Notes under the pieces: model-generated
The model's input: only the letters and a program-made list of their open reading frames with translations
Database searches by the model: none
Told to the model about the DNA's origin: nothing
Shown: in pieces, positions 27,422 through 48,294 of the stretch
How positions within the stretch are numbered: position 1 is the stretch's first letter
Layout of the letters: every line of letters begins with the position of its first letter
Assembly: GCF_003048255.1 (NCBI RefSeq)
Contig: NZ_CP028487.1
Span: 248,001-312,000 of the forward strand
Origin: Yersinia massiliensis
GTDB taxonomy: Bacteria > Pseudomonadota > Gammaproteobacteria > Enterobacterales > Enterobacteriaceae
DNA length: 64,000 bases
Reading direction: 5' to 3'
Position numbers and translations under genes: made by a program

Positions 27422-29230
27422 ATGGAAGGCTCGGCGCTACTGACTGCGATTTTATTATTCTTATTTGCCGCTGTGGTGGCAGTACCCATTGCTCAACGGT
27501 TGGGTATTGGTGCGGTATTGGGTTACTTGATAGCGGGTATCGCTATCGGCCCATGGGGGTTGGGTTTTATCCGTGATGTTGACGAAATTCTGCACTTTTC
27601 CGAACTGGGTGTCGTTTTTCTGATGTTCATCATTGGATTGGAGTTGAATCCCGCGAAGCTCTGGCAATTACGCCGCTCGATTTTTGGTGTCGGCGCAGGC
27701 CAAGTGATTATCACCGCCGCGGTATTGGGCGCATTGCTCTATTTCACCCATTTTGCTTGGCAAGCCGCAGTCATCGGTGGGGTCGGCTTGGCGATGTCCT
27801 CGACGGCAATGGCATTGCAACTGATGCGGGAAAAGGGCATGAACCGCAATGAAGGTGGGCAACTCGGCTTCTCGGTTTTGCTATTCCAAGATATGGCCGT
27901 CATTCCTGCCTTGGCTCTGATCCCTATTTTGGCCGGTGGCGGTGGTGAAACCAACGATTGGGTCAGGATTGGCACTAAAGTCGCCGCCTTTGCAGGCATG
28001 CTCATTGGTGGCCGTTATCTGCTGCGCCCCTTGTTTCGTTACATTGTGGCCTCCGGCGTGCGGGAAGTTTTCACCGCGGCTGCGCTACTGGTGGTCTTAG
28101 GTTCCGCCCTGTTTATGGATGCTCTTGGGCTATCGATGGCGCTAGGGACATTTATCGCCGGAATATTACTGGCGGAAAGTGAATTCCAGCACGAATTAGA
28201 AATTGCCATCGAACCTTTCAAAGGGCTATTGCTAGGTTTATTCTTCATTTCTGTTGGCATGGCACTGAACATTGGTGTGCTGTTTACCCATCTGCTAGAA
28301 GTCCTGTTAGGTGTTTTGGCGCTGGTCTTTATCAAGAGCACGGTGTTGTATGGCTTGGCGCGAACTTTCGGGTTACGTCGTTCGGTACGGCTACAATTTG
28401 CCGGTGTACTGAGTCAGGGGGGTGAGTTCGCGTTCGTCTTGTTCTCAGCGGCATTTACCCAGCATGTTTTGGATGCAGAACAACTGGCCTTACTGCTGGT
28501 GGTTGTTACCCTATCGATGATGACCACGCCATTATTGATGCAGCTTATTGATCGCATTCTGTCTCGCCGTTACAACGCGCAAGAAGAGAGTGACGAGAAG
28601 CCGTTCGTTGAGGACAACGATCCGCAGGTGATTATTGTTGGCTTTGGTCGGTTTGGTCAGGTCATTGGCCGCTTACTGATGGCGAACAAAATGCGTATTA
28701 CCGTGTTGGAGCGTGATGTCAGTGCCGTCAGTGTGATGCGTAAATATGGCTACAAAGTCTACTATGGTGATGCCACTGAATTGGAACTGTTACGTGCCGC
28801 CGGTGCTGAAAAAGCCAAAGCTATCGTTATCACCTGTAATGAACCGGAAGACACCATGACGTTGGTGCATTTGTGCCAGCAGCATTTTCCTAATTTGCAT
28901 ATTCTGGCCCGAGCCAGGGGGCGTGTTGAAGCGCATGAATTGCTGCAAAGCGGTGTTAAGGACTTCACCCGCGAGACATTTTCCAGTGCGCTGGAGTTGG
29001 GCCGCAAAGCACTATTGGGTTTGGGTATGCATCCTCATCAGGCATACCGTGCGCAACAACATTTTCGGCGGCTCGACATGCGTATGTTGCGTGAATTGGT
29101 GCCTCAGCATCACGGGGATGTGGCACAAATTTCCAGAATTAAAGAAGCCCGTCGCGAACTGGAAGATATTTTCCAACGTGAAATGCTGCATGAAAGTCGG
29201 CAATTAGATGGGTGGGATGAATACGAATAA
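27422..29230 (+). CDS. kefB: Glutathione-regulated K+/H+ antiporter KefB
   Basis: 602 residues. About 12 membrane helices (CPA2 family; [31 protein letters not shown]), then a cytoplasmic linker and an RCK/KTN domain with the nucleotide-binding [17 protein letters not shown]. It protects against electrophiles by acidifying the cytoplasm when glutathione adducts bind. Start ATG 27422 ([11 protein letters not shown]); an earlier in-frame ATG lies inside kefG and is rejected. The stop overlaps the yheV start. Confidence 0.96.
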   Translation: MEGSALLTAILLFLFAAVVAVPIAQRLGIGAVLGYLIAGIAIGPWGLGFIRDVDEILHFSELGVVFLMFIIGLELNPAKLWQLRRSIFGVGAGQVIITAAVLGALLYFTHFAWQAAVIGGVGLAMSSTAMALQLMREKGMNRNEGGQLGFSVLLFQDMAVIPALALIPILAGGGGETNDWVRIGTKVAAFAGMLIGGRYLLRPLFRYIVASGVREVFTAAALLVVLGSALFMDALGLSMALGTFIAGILLAESEFQHELEIAIEPFKGLLLGLFFISVGMALNIGVLFTHLLEVLLGVLALVFIKSTVLYGLARTFGLRRSVRLQFAGVLSQGGEFAFVLFSAAFTQHVLDAEQLALLLVVVTLSMMTTPLLMQLIDRILSRRYNAQEESDEKPFVEDNDPQVIIVGFGRFGQVIGRLLMANKMRITVLERDVSAVSVMRKYGYKVYYGDATELELLRAAGAEKAKAIVITCNEPEDTMTLVHLCQQHFPNLHILARARGRVEAHELLQSGVKDFTRETFSSALELGRKALLGLGMHPHQAYRAQQHFRRLDMRMLRELVPQHHGDVAQISRIKEARRELEDIFQREMLHESRQLDGWDEYE

Positions 29231-29469
29231 TGTCGGAGAAAACGATGGCAATGGTGCAGAATAGTACGTCAAGCACACGTAAAAGGTTCATCGCAGGCGC
29301 GGTTTGCCCGAAATGCAAGGCATTGGATACATTGGCGTTATGGCGTGAAGATCAGGTCGAAGTGGTGGAGTGCGTCAAGTGTGGACACCATCAACGTCAG
29401 ACCGATAAACAGGTCAGCCAACATGTGCGTCAAAATGAACAAGTGATCGGTATTTTCAATCCGAAGTAG
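29230..29469 (+). CDS. yheV: YheV, small zinc-ribbon-like protein
   Basis: 79 residues. Two CxxC pairs (VCPKCKA and ECVKCGHH) indicate a zinc ribbon. It matches E. coli YheV, whose function is unknown. Its start codon shares a base with the kefB stop, so it belongs to the kefG-kefB-yheV operon. Confidence 0.9.
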   Translation: MSEKTMAMVQNSTSSTRKRFIAGAVCPKCKALDTLALWREDQVEVVECVKCGHHQRQTDKQVSQHVRQNEQVIGIFNPK

Positions 29470-29563
29470 CGTTATCCTTCGCGATTTTTTATGCTGAAGA
29501 GTACAGCGGTGCAGATTTCCGCTACAATCTGTGCCAATTTTTGTTCCAAGGGTAGGAGATATC

Positions 29564-30148
29564 ATGAAAGTAGCAAAAGACTTGGTGGTCAGCCTGGCTT
29601 ACCAGGTACGTACAGAAGACGGTGTTTTAGTTGATGAGTCTCCGGTGAGCGCGCCGTTGGACTACCTGCACGGTCACGGTTCTTTGATCGCAGGTCTGGA
29701 AAAAGCGCTTGAAGGCCATGAAGCTGGCGACAGCTTTGATGTGCGCGTCAATGCAGACGAAGGTTACGGCAGCTATGATGAAAATCTGGTGCAGCGCGTA
29801 CCGAAAGACGTCTTCATGGGCGTTGACGAGCTGGAAGTGGGTATGCGTTTCCTGGCTGATACCGATCAAGGTCCAGTACCAGTTGAAATCACGGCAGTTG
29901 AAGACGAGCACGTCGTCGTAGACGGTAACCACATGCTGGCGGGTCAGGACCTGAACTTCCACGTTGAAGTGGTTGCTATCCGTGAAGCGACAGAAGAAGA
30001 GTTGCAACATGGCCACGTACATGGTGAGCATGATCATCATCACGAACATGGTGACGGTTGCTGCGGCGGCCATGGCCATGGTGATCACGACGAAGGTCAT
30101 GAACACGGCAAAGGCGGTTGCGGTAAAGGCGGTTGTGGCTGCCACTAA
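29564..30148 (+). CDS. slyD: Peptidyl-prolyl isomerase and metallochaperone SlyD
   Basis: 194 residues from MKVAKDLVVSLAYQVRT. FKBP domain (DGVLVDESPVSAPLDYLHGHGSL) with an inserted flap domain, then a metal-binding tail of about 45 residues rich in His, Cys and Gly (HDHHHEHGDGCCGGHGHGDH, GKGGCGKGGCGCH). It catalyses proline isomerisation, acts as chaperone and supplies nickel to hydrogenase in E. coli. GGTAGGAG precedes ATG 29564; an upstream in-frame ATG at 29531 is rejected. Confidence 0.97.
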   Translation: MKVAKDLVVSLAYQVRTEDGVLVDESPVSAPLDYLHGHGSLIAGLEKALEGHEAGDSFDVRVNADEGYGSYDENLVQRVPKDVFMGVDELEVGMRFLADTDQGPVPVEITAVEDEHVVVDGNHMLAGQDLNFHVEVVAIREATEEELQHGHVHGEHDHHHEHGDGCCGGHGHGDHDEGHEHGKGGCGKGGCGCH

Positions 30149-30166
30149 AATCTGACGTTGTCAGTC

Positions 30167-30193
30167 AAAAGCCAGCCTTGCGGCTGGCTTTTT
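30167..30193 (+). terminator. Intrinsic terminator of slyD
   Basis: AAAAGCCAGCC, TTG loop, GGCTGGCTTTTT: a strong GC stem followed by a T-run. Confidence 0.9.
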
Positions 30194-30284
30194 GCGTTAA
30201 GCATGGCGGGTGATTACGATGGGCGATTATTGTGGCGGTTCGCCTATTCACCCGACGTTGTAAACCCAAATGAAGCTGTAGACC

Positions 30285-30820
<536 letters not shown>

Positions 30821-31645
30821 ATGAAATCACTGTTTAAAGTAACGCTACTGGCTACCACCATGGCGCTAACCCTGAATACCTCTGCGGCTTTCGCTGCTGA
30901 AGCAGCAAAAACTGCCACTGCAGCTGCACCAGCAACGACAAATAGTGCATTTAAAAATGATGACCAGCAGTCTGCGTATGCACTCGGCGCATCATTAGGG
31001 CGTTATATGGATAACTCCCTGAAAGAACAAGAAAAGCTGGGTATCAAACTGGATAAAGACCAGTTAATCGCCGGCGTACAAGATGCTTTCGCCAGCAAAA
31101 GTAAACTGACTGACGAAGAAATCGAAAAAACCTTGCAAGGTTTTGAAGCGCGCGTGAAAGCCTCTGCTCAAGCTAAGATGGAGCAAGATGCGAAAGAAAA
31201 CGCCGATAAAGGCGCAAAATATCGCGAGACCTTTGCTAAAGAAAAAGATGTGAAGAAAACCGAGTCTGGTTTGCTGTACAAAGTTGAGAAAGCCGGTACA
31301 GGTGATGCACCAAAAGATAGCGATACTGTCGTCGTTAACTACAAAGGCACACTGACCGACGGGACTGAGTTTGATAACTCATACAAACGTGGTGAGCCAC
31401 TGTCCTTCCGTCTGGATGGCGTTATCCCAGGTTGGACCGAAGGCCTGAAGCAAATCAAGAAAGGCGGCAAGATCACTCTGGTTATCCCACCAGAACTGGC
31501 TTACGGTAAAACTGGCGTCCCAGGTATCCCTGCGAACTCTACGCTGGTATTTGACGTAGAACTGCTGGATGTGAAAGCGGCCCCGAAAGCTGACGCACCG
31601 GAAGAACAGCCTGCTGTAGCAGCGGACGCAAAAGCGAAGAAGTAA
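30821..31645 (+). CDS. fkpA: Periplasmic peptidyl-prolyl isomerase and chaperone FkpA
   Basis: 274 residues from MKSLFKVTLLATTMALTLN. Signal peptide cleaved near AFA; an N-terminal helical dimerisation region (SAYALGASLGRYMDNSLKEQ); then a C-terminal FKBP domain (VVNYKGTLTDGTEFDNSY, IPPELAYGKTGVPGIP). It folds outer-membrane and periplasmic proteins. A slightly longer form starting at ATG 30809 is possible; 30821 matches the E. coli start. Confidence 0.96.
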   Translation: MKSLFKVTLLATTMALTLNTSAAFAAEAAKTATAAAPATTNSAFKNDDQQSAYALGASLGRYMDNSLKEQEKLGIKLDKDQLIAGVQDAFASKSKLTDEEIEKTLQGFEARVKASAQAKMEQDAKENADKGAKYRETFAKEKDVKKTESGLLYKVEKAGTGDAPKDSDTVVVNYKGTLTDGTEFDNSYKRGEPLSFRLDGVIPGWTEGLKQIKKGGKITLVIPPELAYGKTGVPGIPANSTLVFDVELLDVKAAPKADAPEEQPAVAADAKAKK

Positions 31646-31673
31646 TCTAGCGTCGTCACTCGGACCTGCATCT

Positions 31674-31708
31674 AACCGCTACGATGATTATCGTGGCGGT
31701 TTTTTTTA
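31674..31708 (+). terminator. Intrinsic terminator of fkpA
   Basis: CCGCTACGAT (31676-31685), GATT loop, ATCGTGGCGG (31690-31699; one wobble pair), then eight T. Confidence 0.9.
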
Positions 31709-31901
31709 TTATAGGCATATCAATTTGCACTTCTGTTCGTTGATAACTTGACGGTTTATGGCTTGTGGGCTTAACGTCAATATCACGTGTAAACGCAAGG
31801 ATTTTATCTCAGCATATTTGCTAAACTTAAAATTCAAGATATTGAGTTATGAGTCTGCCAACGATATTGAGACAGGCTTTATCTAGAGGATGGTGTCTTC
31901 G

Positions 31902-32624
31902 ATGTCTAATTCGCTTCTCAGTAGCGATACCAGTGAACTGGATTTACTGGATGAACGTCCGTTCAGTCAGACGGACCATGAAATATTAAAATCATACGAA
32001 GCTATCGTTGATGGCTTGGCAATGCTTATTGGCAGTCACTGTGAAATTGTGCTGCATTCTCTGGAAGACCTGAAAAGCTCCGCGGTGAGAATTGCCAACG
32101 GTGAACATACCGGGCGGCAGATTGGTTCACCGATAACTGATTTGGCCCTGCGGATGTTGCATGATATGGCTGGTGCTGACAGCAGCGTATCGAGAGCTTA
32201 TTTCACGCGAGCTAAAAGCGGTGTGCTGATGAAGTCCGTCACTATCGCGATTCGTAACCGCGATCAGCGTGTTATTGGTTTACTGTGCATCAACATGAAT
32301 CTGGATGTGCCTTTCTCACAGATCATCCAAACTTTCATGCCGCCAGAAACACAAGAAGTCGCCTCCTCGGTTAACTTTGCCTCATCGGTCGATGACCTCG
32401 TAGCGCAAACATTGGAATTCACTATCGAAGAAGTGAATGCGGACCGTAACGTTTCTAACAATGCCAAGAACCGTCAGGTGGTACTTAACCTTTATGAGAA
32501 GGGTATTTTTGATATTAAAGATGCCATCAATCAGGTTGCGGAACGGCTAAATATCTCTAAACACACGGTATATCTCTACATTCGTCAGTTTAAAAGTGGC
32601 GATCTCGTGGGGCATGACCGTTAA
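31902..32624 (+). CDS. yheO: YheO, PAS-like/HTH regulator (DcrA-type)
   Basis: 240 residues from [18 protein letters not shown]-terminal YheO-type PAS-like domain ([20 protein letters not shown]) and C-terminal helix-turn-helix ([24 protein letters not shown]). It is a predicted transcription factor; its regulon is not established to my knowledge. The start matches the E. coli protein; four extra codons upstream are possible. The stop overlaps the tusD start, giving the order yheO-tusD-tusC-tusB. Confidence 0.93.
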   Translation: MSNSLLSSDTSELDLLDERPFSQTDHEILKSYEAIVDGLAMLIGSHCEIVLHSLEDLKSSAVRIANGEHTGRQIGSPITDLALRMLHDMAGADSSVSRAYFTRAKSGVLMKSVTIAIRNRDQRVIGLLCINMNLDVPFSQIIQTFMPPETQEVASSVNFASSVDDLVAQTLEFTIEEVNADRNVSNNAKNRQVVLNLYEKGIFDIKDAINQVAERLNISKHTVYLYIRQFKSGDLVGHDR

Positions 32625-33028
32625 TGTCAGGTTTGAAAGCGGCGAAATATTGTCTAATGGTGACTGGACCAGCTTATGGTACACAGCAGGCCAGCAGTGC
32701 ATATCAATTTGCTCAAGCTCTTATCAACTCAGGCCATCATCTGGTGAGTATCTTCTTCTATCGTGAAGGGGTACTGAATGCTAACCAATTAACGGCTCCC
32801 GCCAGTGATGAGTTTGATTTGGTTCGTGCTTGGCAAAAACTAGCCGATGAGCATGCTGTGGCATTAAATGTGTGTGTGGCAGCAGCGCTGCGTCGTGGGG
32901 TGACTGACCAACACGAAGCAGAACAACTCAATCTGGCGGCAGCGAATCTGCAACCGGGTTTTACCTTAAGTGGTTTGGGTGCGCTGGCTGAAGCGGCATT
33001 GACCAGTGATCGTATGGTGCAATTCTAA
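32624..33028 (+). CDS. tusD: Sulfurtransferase complex subunit TusD
   Basis: 134 residues, DsrE-fold. The catalytic Cys is in [12 protein letters not shown]. It takes persulfide sulfur from TusA within the TusBCD hexamer and passes it through TusE to MnmA for 2-thiouridine at the tRNA wobble position. It overlaps yheO and tusC by one base at each end. Confidence 0.95.
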   Translation: MSGLKAAKYCLMVTGPAYGTQQASSAYQFAQALINSGHHLVSIFFYREGVLNANQLTAPASDEFDLVRAWQKLADEHAVALNVCVAAALRRGVTDQHEAEQLNLAAANLQPGFTLSGLGALAEAALTSDRMVQF

Positions 33029-33393
33029 TGGCGGCGAAGCGTATTGCTTTCGTTTTCACTCAAGGCCCACACGGCAGTTCAGCAGGGCGGGAAGGACTGG
33101 ACGCTTTACTGGCGGCATCAGCGCTTAGCGAAGATGTTGGTGCCTTCTTCCTTTCAGATGGTGTCCTGCAACTTCTGCCCCAACAGCAGCCAGAAAAAAT
33201 CCTCGCCAGAAACTATATTGCGACTTTTGGTGTTTTACCTTTATACGATGTCGAGAATTGCTATATCTGCGAAGCGTCATTACACCAGCGTGGATTGAGC
33301 GGTATAACGAGTTGGATCCTCGATGTTGAGGTCTTATCTCCAGCAGATTTGCGTCATCAACTGGCGAGTTATGACGTCGTACTGACTTTTTAA
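33028..33393 (+). CDS. tusC: Sulfurtransferase complex subunit TusC
   Basis: 121 residues, DsrF-like ([34 protein letters not shown]). It is a structural partner in the TusBCD complex. Its start shares a base with the tusD stop. Confidence 0.95.
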   Translation: MAAKRIAFVFTQGPHGSSAGREGLDALLAASALSEDVGAFFLSDGVLQLLPQQQPEKILARNYIATFGVLPLYDVENCYICEASLHQRGLSGITSWILDVEVLSPADLRHQLASYDVVLTF

Positions 33394-33413
33394 TTGAGAA
33401 TGGGGCCGAGATA

Positions 33414-33701
33414 ATGCTGTATACCGTCAGTCATTCTCCTTATCGTTGTGATTTATCTGCTTTGTTGAGATTAGTCACATCTGAAGATGACATTCTCTTT
33501 CTACAAGATGGCGTAATGGCTGTTTTGAAAAACAGCGACAGCCTTAAGTTATTGTTAAGTCAATCAACTTCTTTTTTTGTTTTAGAAGAAGATATTATTG
33601 CGCGCGGCTTGGTTGGTCAAATTTCAGACAGCGCGACACTAATCAGCTATACTCACTTCGTGGATTTGACCCTAAAACATCAGCAACAACTGGCATGGTA
33701 A
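33414..33701 (+). CDS. tusB: Sulfurtransferase complex subunit TusB
   Basis: 95 residues, DsrH-like ([33 protein letters not shown]). It completes the TusBCD complex. It sits 20 bases after tusC and just upstream of the str promoter, the same order as in E. coli. Confidence 0.95.
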   Translation: MLYTVSHSPYRCDLSALLRLVTSEDDILFLQDGVMAVLKNSDSLKLLLSQSTSFFVLEEDIIARGLVGQISDSATLISYTHFVDLTLKHQQQLAW

Positions 33702-33723
33702 TGCGAGTAATGCTGTATATTTC

Positions 33724-33752
33724 TTGACACCTTAGATAGTCAGCCATAAAAT
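33724..33752 (+). promoter_or_regulatory. str operon promoter
   Basis: TTGACA (33724-33729), 17-base spacer, TAAAAT (33747-33752), 87 bases upstream of rpsL. A near-consensus sigma-70 promoter in the position of the E. coli str promoter. Confidence 0.85.
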
Positions 33753-33778
33753 TCTGCGTCCTCGTTCTCTGCCAGTAG

Positions 33779-34780
<1,002 letters not shown>

Positions 34781-34800
34781 TTGCCACGCAGTAGTCATGC

Positions 34801-34842
34801 TAACCATGCGGGCGGTCTTTTTAGCCTACCCGCATGGGTTAA
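34801..34842 (+). other. Hairpin between rpsG and fusA
   Basis: AACCATGCGGG (34802-34812) pairs with CCCGCATGGGTT (34829-34840) with one bulged G. No long T-run follows, and fusA must be co-transcribed, so it is a leader structure or a weak attenuator rather than a full terminator. Confidence 0.5.
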
Positions 34843-34874
34843 CCGAATGAACGCCCTAGGAATAGAGGAATCAA

Positions 34875-36983
34875 ATGGCTCGTAAAACACCCATTGAGCG
34901 CTACCGTAATATCGGTATCAGTGCTCACATCGACGCCGGTAAGACAACCACTACCGAACGTATCCTGTTTTACACCGGTGTAAACCATAAAATCGGTGAA
35001 GTTCATGACGGCGCAGCCACCATGGACTGGATGGAACAGGAGCAGGAGCGTGGTATTACCATTACTTCTGCAGCTACTACCTGCTTCTGGTCTGGTATGG
35101 CTAAACAGTTCGAACCACATCACGTCAATATCATTGACACCCCTGGGCACGTTGACTTCACCATCGAAGTAGAACGTTCCATGCGTGTTCTTGACGGCGC
35201 GGTAATGGTTTACTGTGCAGTTGGTGGTGTTCAGCCACAGTCTGAGACCGTATGGCGTCAGGCTAATAAGTACAAAGTTCCACGCATCGCGTTCGTTAAC
35301 AAAATGGACCGTATGGGCGCGAACTTCTTGAAAGTTGTTGGCCAGATTAAATCTCGTCTGGGCGCGAATCCAGTTCCATTGCAACTGGCTATCGGCGCGG
35401 AAGAGAAATTCACCGGTATTATTGACTTGGTGAAAATGAAAGCGATCAACTGGAACGAGGCCGATCAGGGCGTGACCTTCGAATACGAAGAGATCCCTGC
35501 TGATATGGCTGATCTGGCTGCTGAATGGCACCAGAATCTGGTTGAGTCTGCTGCAGAAGCGTCAGATGAGCTGATGGATAAATACTTGGGCGGCGAAGAG
35601 CTGACCGAGTTAGAAATTAAAACAGCTCTGCGTAAACGCGTTCTGAACAACGAAATCATCTTGGTTACCTGTGGTTCTGCGTTTAAAAACAAAGGCGTAC
35701 AGGCAATGCTGGATGCAGTTATCGAATATCTGCCAGCACCAACTGACGTTGAAGCGATTAACGGTATTCTGGACGACGGTAAAGATACTCCGGCAGTTCG
35801 TCATTCTGACGACAAAGAGCCGTTCTCTGCACTGGCGTTCAAAATTGCTACCGACCCGTTTGTGGGTAACTTGACGTTCTTCCGTGTGTACTCTGGTGTT
35901 GTAAACTCCGGTGACACCGTGTTGAACTCAGTACGTTCACAGCGTGAGCGTCTGGGCCGTATCGTACAGATGCACGCAAACAAGCGTGAAGAGATCAAAG
36001 AAGTTCGTGCAGGCGACATCGCAGCAGCGATCGGTCTGAAAGATGTGACGACTGGTGACACTCTGTGTGACCCAGCTAACCCGATCATCTTGGAACGTAT
36101 GGAGTTCCCAGAGCCAGTAATCTCTGTTGCCGTTGAACCAAAAACCAAAGCCGACCAAGAAAAAATGGGTATGGCTCTGGGTCGTCTGGCAAAAGAAGAT
36201 CCATCATTCCGCGTTTGGACTGACGAAGAATCTGGTCAGACTATCATCGCTGGTATGGGTGAATTGCACTTGGATATCTTGGTTGACCGTATGCGCCGCG
36301 AATTTAACGTGGAAGCAAACGTCGGTAAACCTCAGGTTGCATACCGTGAAACAATCCGCGATACCGTTAAGGACGTGGAAGGTAAGCACGCTAAGCAGTC
36401 AGGCGGTCGTGGTCAGTACGGTCATGTTGTTATCGACATGTCTCCGTTGCCACCGGGTGGCGCTGGGTATGAATTCGTCAACGAAATCGTTGGTGGTTCA
36501 ATTCCTAAAGAGTTCATCCCTGCTGTTGATAAAGGCATCCAGGAACAACTGAAAGCTGGTCCGCTGGCTGGTTACCCAGTTGTTGACGTTAAAATCCGTC
36601 TGCACTATGGTTCTTACCATGACGTTGACTCCTCAGAATTGGCATTTAAATTAGCCGGTTCTATTGCCTTTAAAGAAGGTTTCAAACGAGCTAAACCAGT
36701 TCTGCTTGAGCCTATCATGAAGGTTGAAGTCGAAACCCCTGAAGATTACATGGGTGACGTAATGGGCGACCTTAACCGTCGTCGCGGTATCATCGAAGGT
36801 ATGGAAGATACTGCTACCGGTAAAACCGTTCGCGTCAAGGTTCCGTTGTCTGAAATGTTCGGTTATGCTACTGACCTGCGTTCTCAGACTCAGGGCCGTG
36901 CTTCTTACTCCATGGAATTCCTGGAGTATGCTGAAGCACCTAGTAACGTCGCTAAAGCCGTTATCGAAGCCCGTGGCAAATAA
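34875..36983 (+). CDS. fusA: Elongation factor G
   Basis: 702 residues. GTPase motifs [12 protein letters not shown] (P-loop), DTPGHVDFT (G3) and NKMDRMGAN (G4), then EF-G domains II-V ([26 protein letters not shown]). It drives ribosomal translocation and, with RRF, recycling. GAGGAATCAA precedes the ATG. Third gene of str. Confidence 0.98.
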   Translation: MARKTPIERYRNIGISAHIDAGKTTTTERILFYTGVNHKIGEVHDGAATMDWMEQEQERGITITSAATTCFWSGMAKQFEPHHVNIIDTPGHVDFTIEVERSMRVLDGAVMVYCAVGGVQPQSETVWRQANKYKVPRIAFVNKMDRMGANFLKVVGQIKSRLGANPVPLQLAIGAEEKFTGIIDLVKMKAINWNEADQGVTFEYEEIPADMADLAAEWHQNLVESAAEASDELMDKYLGGEELTELEIKTALRKRVLNNEIILVTCGSAFKNKGVQAMLDAVIEYLPAPTDVEAINGILDDGKDTPAVRHSDDKEPFSALAFKIATDPFVGNLTFFRVYSGVVNSGDTVLNSVRSQRERLGRIVQMHANKREEIKEVRAGDIAAAIGLKDVTTGDTLCDPANPIILERMEFPEPVISVAVEPKTKADQEKMGMALGRLAKEDPSFRVWTDEESGQTIIAGMGELHLDILVDRMRREFNVEANVGKPQVAYRETIRDTVKDVEGKHAKQSGGRGQYGHVVIDMSPLPPGGAGYEFVNEIVGGSIPKEFIPAVDKGIQEQLKAGPLAGYPVVDVKIRLHYGSYHDVDSSELAFKLAGSIAFKEGFKRAKPVLLEPIMKVEVETPEDYMGDVMGDLNRRRGIIEGMEDTATGKTVRVKVPLSEMFGYATDLRSQTQGRASYSMEFLEYAEAPSNVAKAVIEARGK

Positions 36984-36997
36984 GCTTTCGGGTTTAA

Positions 36998-38239
<1,242 letters not shown>

Positions 38240-38273
38240 TTGCGTCATTGATTAATTAATCTATTGATCAAGT

Positions 38274-38299
38274 AAAAGGGTGCTTCGGCACCCTTTTTT
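38274..38299 (+). terminator. Intrinsic terminator of the str operon
   Basis: AAAGGGTGC, TTCG tetraloop, GCACCCTTTTTT. Strong and canonical. Confidence 0.95.
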
Positions 38300-38381
38300 A
38301 TTGGCTTGCTGAATAATCTTAATTGAAATAACTCTTATTCTTATTTACACTTGAGCTATCGGTTAAGAAGTGAGTCTCTCT

Positions 38382-38576
38382 ATGTACGTTTGTCTGTGTA
38401 ATGCGGTATCTGACAAAGTCATCCGTAAAGCTGTACGTCAGCACCATCCACATACCATTAAGCAGTTGCGTCAGCTCGTGCCTATCGGCACAGACTGCGG
38501 AAAGTGCATTCGACAGGCCAGAGAAATCTTGATCGAGGAACGCGCTAACATTCCAGAAATGAATGATGTTGCCTAA
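38382..38576 (+). CDS. bfd: Bacterioferritin-associated ferredoxin
   Basis: 64 residues beginning [17 protein letters not shown]. Four cysteines (CLC and [11 protein letters not shown]) bind a [2Fe-2S] cluster. It reduces the ferric core of Bfr so iron can be released. The AT-rich upstream stretch (38305-38355) has hexamers reminiscent of a Fur box, but no good match. Followed 78 bases later by bfr. Confidence 0.93.
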   Translation: MYVCLCNAVSDKVIRKAVRQHHPHTIKQLRQLVPIGTDCGKCIRQAREILIEERANIPEMNDVA

Positions 38577-38654
38577 TAGTTAGCAGGGATAAGTTTTCCC
38601 CACACCTTGCCATCTGGTACTACACTTTTAGTACTGGAAGCGGAGGGTATAACT

Positions 38655-39128
38655 ATGAAAGGCGATAAAAAAATAATTGCACATCTCAATAAACTACTCG
38701 GGAACGAGTTAGTTGCCATCAATCAATATTTTCTTCACGCCCGAATGTTTAAAAACTGGGGTCTGATGCGCCTTAATGATAAGGAGTATCACGAGTCAAT
38801 CGATGAAATGAAGCATGCGGATAAGTACATTGAGCGCATTCTATTTCTAGAAGGCATTCCTAACTTGCAAGATCTAGGCAAGCTGAATATCGGCGAAGAT
38901 GTCGAAGAGATATTGAAATCTGATTTAGCGCTCGAATTATCTGGGGCGAAAGATTTACGTGAAGGGATTGCATACGCCGATTCAATTCATGACTACGTTA
39001 GCCGTGACTTATTGAAAGAAATTTTGGCTGAAGAAGAAGGGCATATTGATTGGCTGGAAACAGAGCTTAGCCTTATCGATCGTCTGGGCATACAAAATTA
39101 CTCTCAGGCGCAATTGGCGAAAGAATGA
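38655..39128 (+). CDS. bfr: Bacterioferritin
   Basis: 157 residues from [20 protein letters not shown]. Ferroxidase ligands are seen in [32 protein letters not shown] (including the haem-binding Met) and [10 protein letters not shown]. It forms the 24-subunit haem-containing iron store. GGAGGG lies upstream of ATG 38655. In E. coli the type II secretion gene gspO lies between bfr and rpsJ; here bfr is followed directly by the S10 region. Confidence 0.96.
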   Translation: MKGDKKIIAHLNKLLGNELVAINQYFLHARMFKNWGLMRLNDKEYHESIDEMKHADKYIERILFLEGIPNLQDLGKLNIGEDVEEILKSDLALELSGAKDLREGIAYADSIHDYVSRDLLKEILAEEEGHIDWLETELSLIDRLGIQNYSQAQLAKE

Positions 39129-39148
39129 TTTATTCGTATACAACAAAA

Positions 39149-39184
39149 AGGTGAGTATCCGGATGTTAGATGATACTCGCCTTG
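39149..39184 (+). terminator. Hairpin downstream of bfr
   Basis: AAGGTGAGTATC (39149-39160) pairs with GATACTCGCCTT (39173-39184) with one wobble. The stem is long but the T-run is poor, so termination efficiency is uncertain. Confidence 0.6.
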
Positions 39185-39354
39185 TAAGTTCTGTTATCTG
39201 GAATAGAAGAGCTTAAGCCTCATCTGGGGCGTTTGTCGCCTGAAGATTATCTCTTGTCATCAAGAAATGCCGCAATACAGTTCTGATTAACCCACCTCTA
39301 CCTGCTGTCCTCTCACCTGATTTGCAAGTTTCCGGATAGATTTCCAACAGTAGC

Positions 39355-39382
39355 TTGCTTCCTGTCAGTATTTACGTATAAT
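39355..39382 (+). promoter_or_regulatory. S10 operon promoter
   Basis: TTGCTT (39355-39360), 16-base spacer, TATAAT (39377-39382), followed by a GC-rich discriminator (GCGCGGGCC) typical of stringently controlled promoters. About 180 bases upstream of rpsJ. Confidence 0.8.
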
Positions 39383-39389
39383 GCGCGGG

Positions 39390-39877
<488 letters not shown>

Positions 39878-39897
39878 TCAGGTCATTGAGCGATTGA

Positions 39898-41454
<1,557 letters not shown>

Positions 41455-41467
41455 GTCGGAGGAGTAA

Positions 41468-42295
<828 letters not shown>

Positions 42296-42306
42296 TTAGA
42301 GGATAA

Positions 42307-42588
<282 letters not shown>

Positions 42589-42593
42589 GGTAG

Positions 42594-44519
<1,926 letters not shown>

Positions 44520-44540
44520 TAGAGTAGCTGACTCGAACAT

Positions 44541-44576
44541 AATAAGCGGCTCAGAAAGTGGGCCGCTTATTTTTTC
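44541..44576 (+). terminator. Intrinsic terminator at the S10/spc junction
   Basis: AATAAGCGGC (44541-44550) pairs exactly with GCCGCTTATT (44562-44571), then a T-run to 44575. Confidence 0.9.
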
Positions 44577-44605
44577 TACCCATAATCTGGAAGCGGTGTT
44601 ATAAT
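44574..44605 (+). promoter_or_regulatory. spc operon promoter
   Basis: A perfect TATAAT at 44600-44605 with a GC-rich discriminator. The -35 (within TTCTACCC) is weak. The segment is very similar to the E. coli Pspc (GAAGCGGTGTTATAATGC type). Confidence 0.75.
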
Positions 44606-44672
44606 GCTGCGCCCTCATTATTGGGGCTTTTAAACGACCTATTCTGGGTCCTAAAGTAGTAGTTGACATTAG

Positions 44673-45935
<1,263 letters not shown>

Positions 45936-45948
45936 GGTAGGGTTACTG

Positions 45949-46254
45949 ATGGCTAAGCAATCAATGAAAGCACGCGAAGTTGTTCGCGTGAAACTAGCTA
46001 ACAAATACCGCGCTCAACGCGAGGAATTAAAAGCTATTATCTCTGGTGTGAACTCATCCGACGAAGATCGTTGGAATGCTGTTCTGAAGCTGCAGTCTCT
46101 GCCGCGTGATTCCAGCCCGTCCCGTCAGCGTAACCGCTGCAACCAAACTGGTCGTCCGCATGGTTTCCTGCGGAAGTTCGGGTTGAGCCGTATTAAAGTC
46201 CGTGAAACCGCAATGCGCGGTGAAATCCCGGGCCTTAAAAAGGCTAGCTGGTAA
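45949..46254 (+). CDS. rpsN: 30S ribosomal protein S14
   Basis: 101 residues from [20 protein letters not shown]. Long, zinc-independent form: the CxxC pairs of the short type are absent ([20 protein letters not shown]). The frame is open further upstream but that part overlaps rplE; the ATG at 45949 follows AAGGTAGGGTTACTG. Confidence 0.97.
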
Positions 46255-46281
46255 TTGTCACCAATTGAATCACGGGAGTAA

Positions 46282-46680
<399 letters not shown>

Positions 46681-46694
46681 TTCGGGAGGAAAGA

Positions 46695-47228
46695 ATGTCT
46701 CGTGTTGCAAAAGCACCCGTCGTCATTCCTGCCGGCGTAGAGGTAAAACTCAACGGTCAGGTTATTTCGATAAAGGGTAAGAACGGCGAGCTGACTCGTA
46801 CCGTCCATAGCGCTGTTGAAGTTAAGCAAGAAGAAAATACATTGACTTTCGCTCCACGCGAAGGCGCTGTAGACGGTTGGGCCCAAGCGGGTACCACTCG
46901 TGCACTGCTTAATGCAATGGTCGTTGGTGTTACCGAAGGCTTCACTAAGAAGCTTCAACTGGTAGGCGTAGGCTACCGTGCCGCAGTTAAAGGCAACGTG
47001 GTGAATTTAGCTTTAGGCTTCTCTCACCCAGTTGACCATGAATTGCCGGCTGGCATCACTGCAGAGTGCCCGACCCAAACTGAAATCGTGCTGAAAGGCG
47101 CTGATAAGCAGGTGATTGGTCAGGTTGCAGCAGATTTGCGTGCCTACCGTCGTCCTGAGCCTTATAAAGGCAAGGGTGTCCGTTACGCCGACGAAGTCGT
47201 GCGTACCAAAGAGGCTAAGAAGAAGTAA
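46695..47228 (+). CDS. rplF: 50S ribosomal protein L6
   Basis: 177 residues ([20 protein letters not shown]). Two homologous domains; close to the GTPase-associated centre. C-terminal [19 protein letters not shown]. Confidence 0.98.
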   Translation: MSRVAKAPVVIPAGVEVKLNGQVISIKGKNGELTRTVHSAVEVKQEENTLTFAPREGAVDGWAQAGTTRALLNAMVVGVTEGFTKKLQLVGVGYRAAVKGNVVNLALGFSHPVDHELPAGITAECPTQTEIVLKGADKQVIGQVAADLRAYRRPEPYKGKGVRYADEVVRTKEAKKK

Positions 47229-47591
<363 letters not shown>

Positions 47592-47596
47592 GGTAG

Positions 47597-48109
<513 letters not shown>

Positions 48110-48111
48110 CC

Positions 48112-48291
48112 ATGGCAAAGACTATTAAAGTAACTCAAACAAAAAGCAGTATCGGTCGTTTGCCAAAACATAAGGCAACTCTGATCGGTTTAGGTCTGCG
48201 TCGTATTGGTCATACTGTAGAGCGTGAGGATACTCCTGCTGTACGTGGTATGGTCAACTTGGTTTCCTACATGGTTAAAGTTGAGGAGTAA
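48112..48291 (+). CDS. rpmD: 50S ribosomal protein L30
   Basis: 59 residues ([20 protein letters not shown] ... YMVKVEE). Located between rpsE and rplO, as in every enterobacterial spc operon. The ATG follows the rpsE stop by two bases. Confidence 0.97.
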
Positions 48292-48294
48292 CAG

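Noticed and set aside
34839..35531. 230-codon frame antisense to fusA, and similar ones antisense to rplC, tufA, slyD and rplF
   Set aside because: Shadow frames of strongly codon-biased genes; no start signals and no recognisable domains.
38300..38381. Fur box upstream of bfd
   Set aside because: Only scattered AT-rich hexamers; no palindrome close enough to the Fur consensus.
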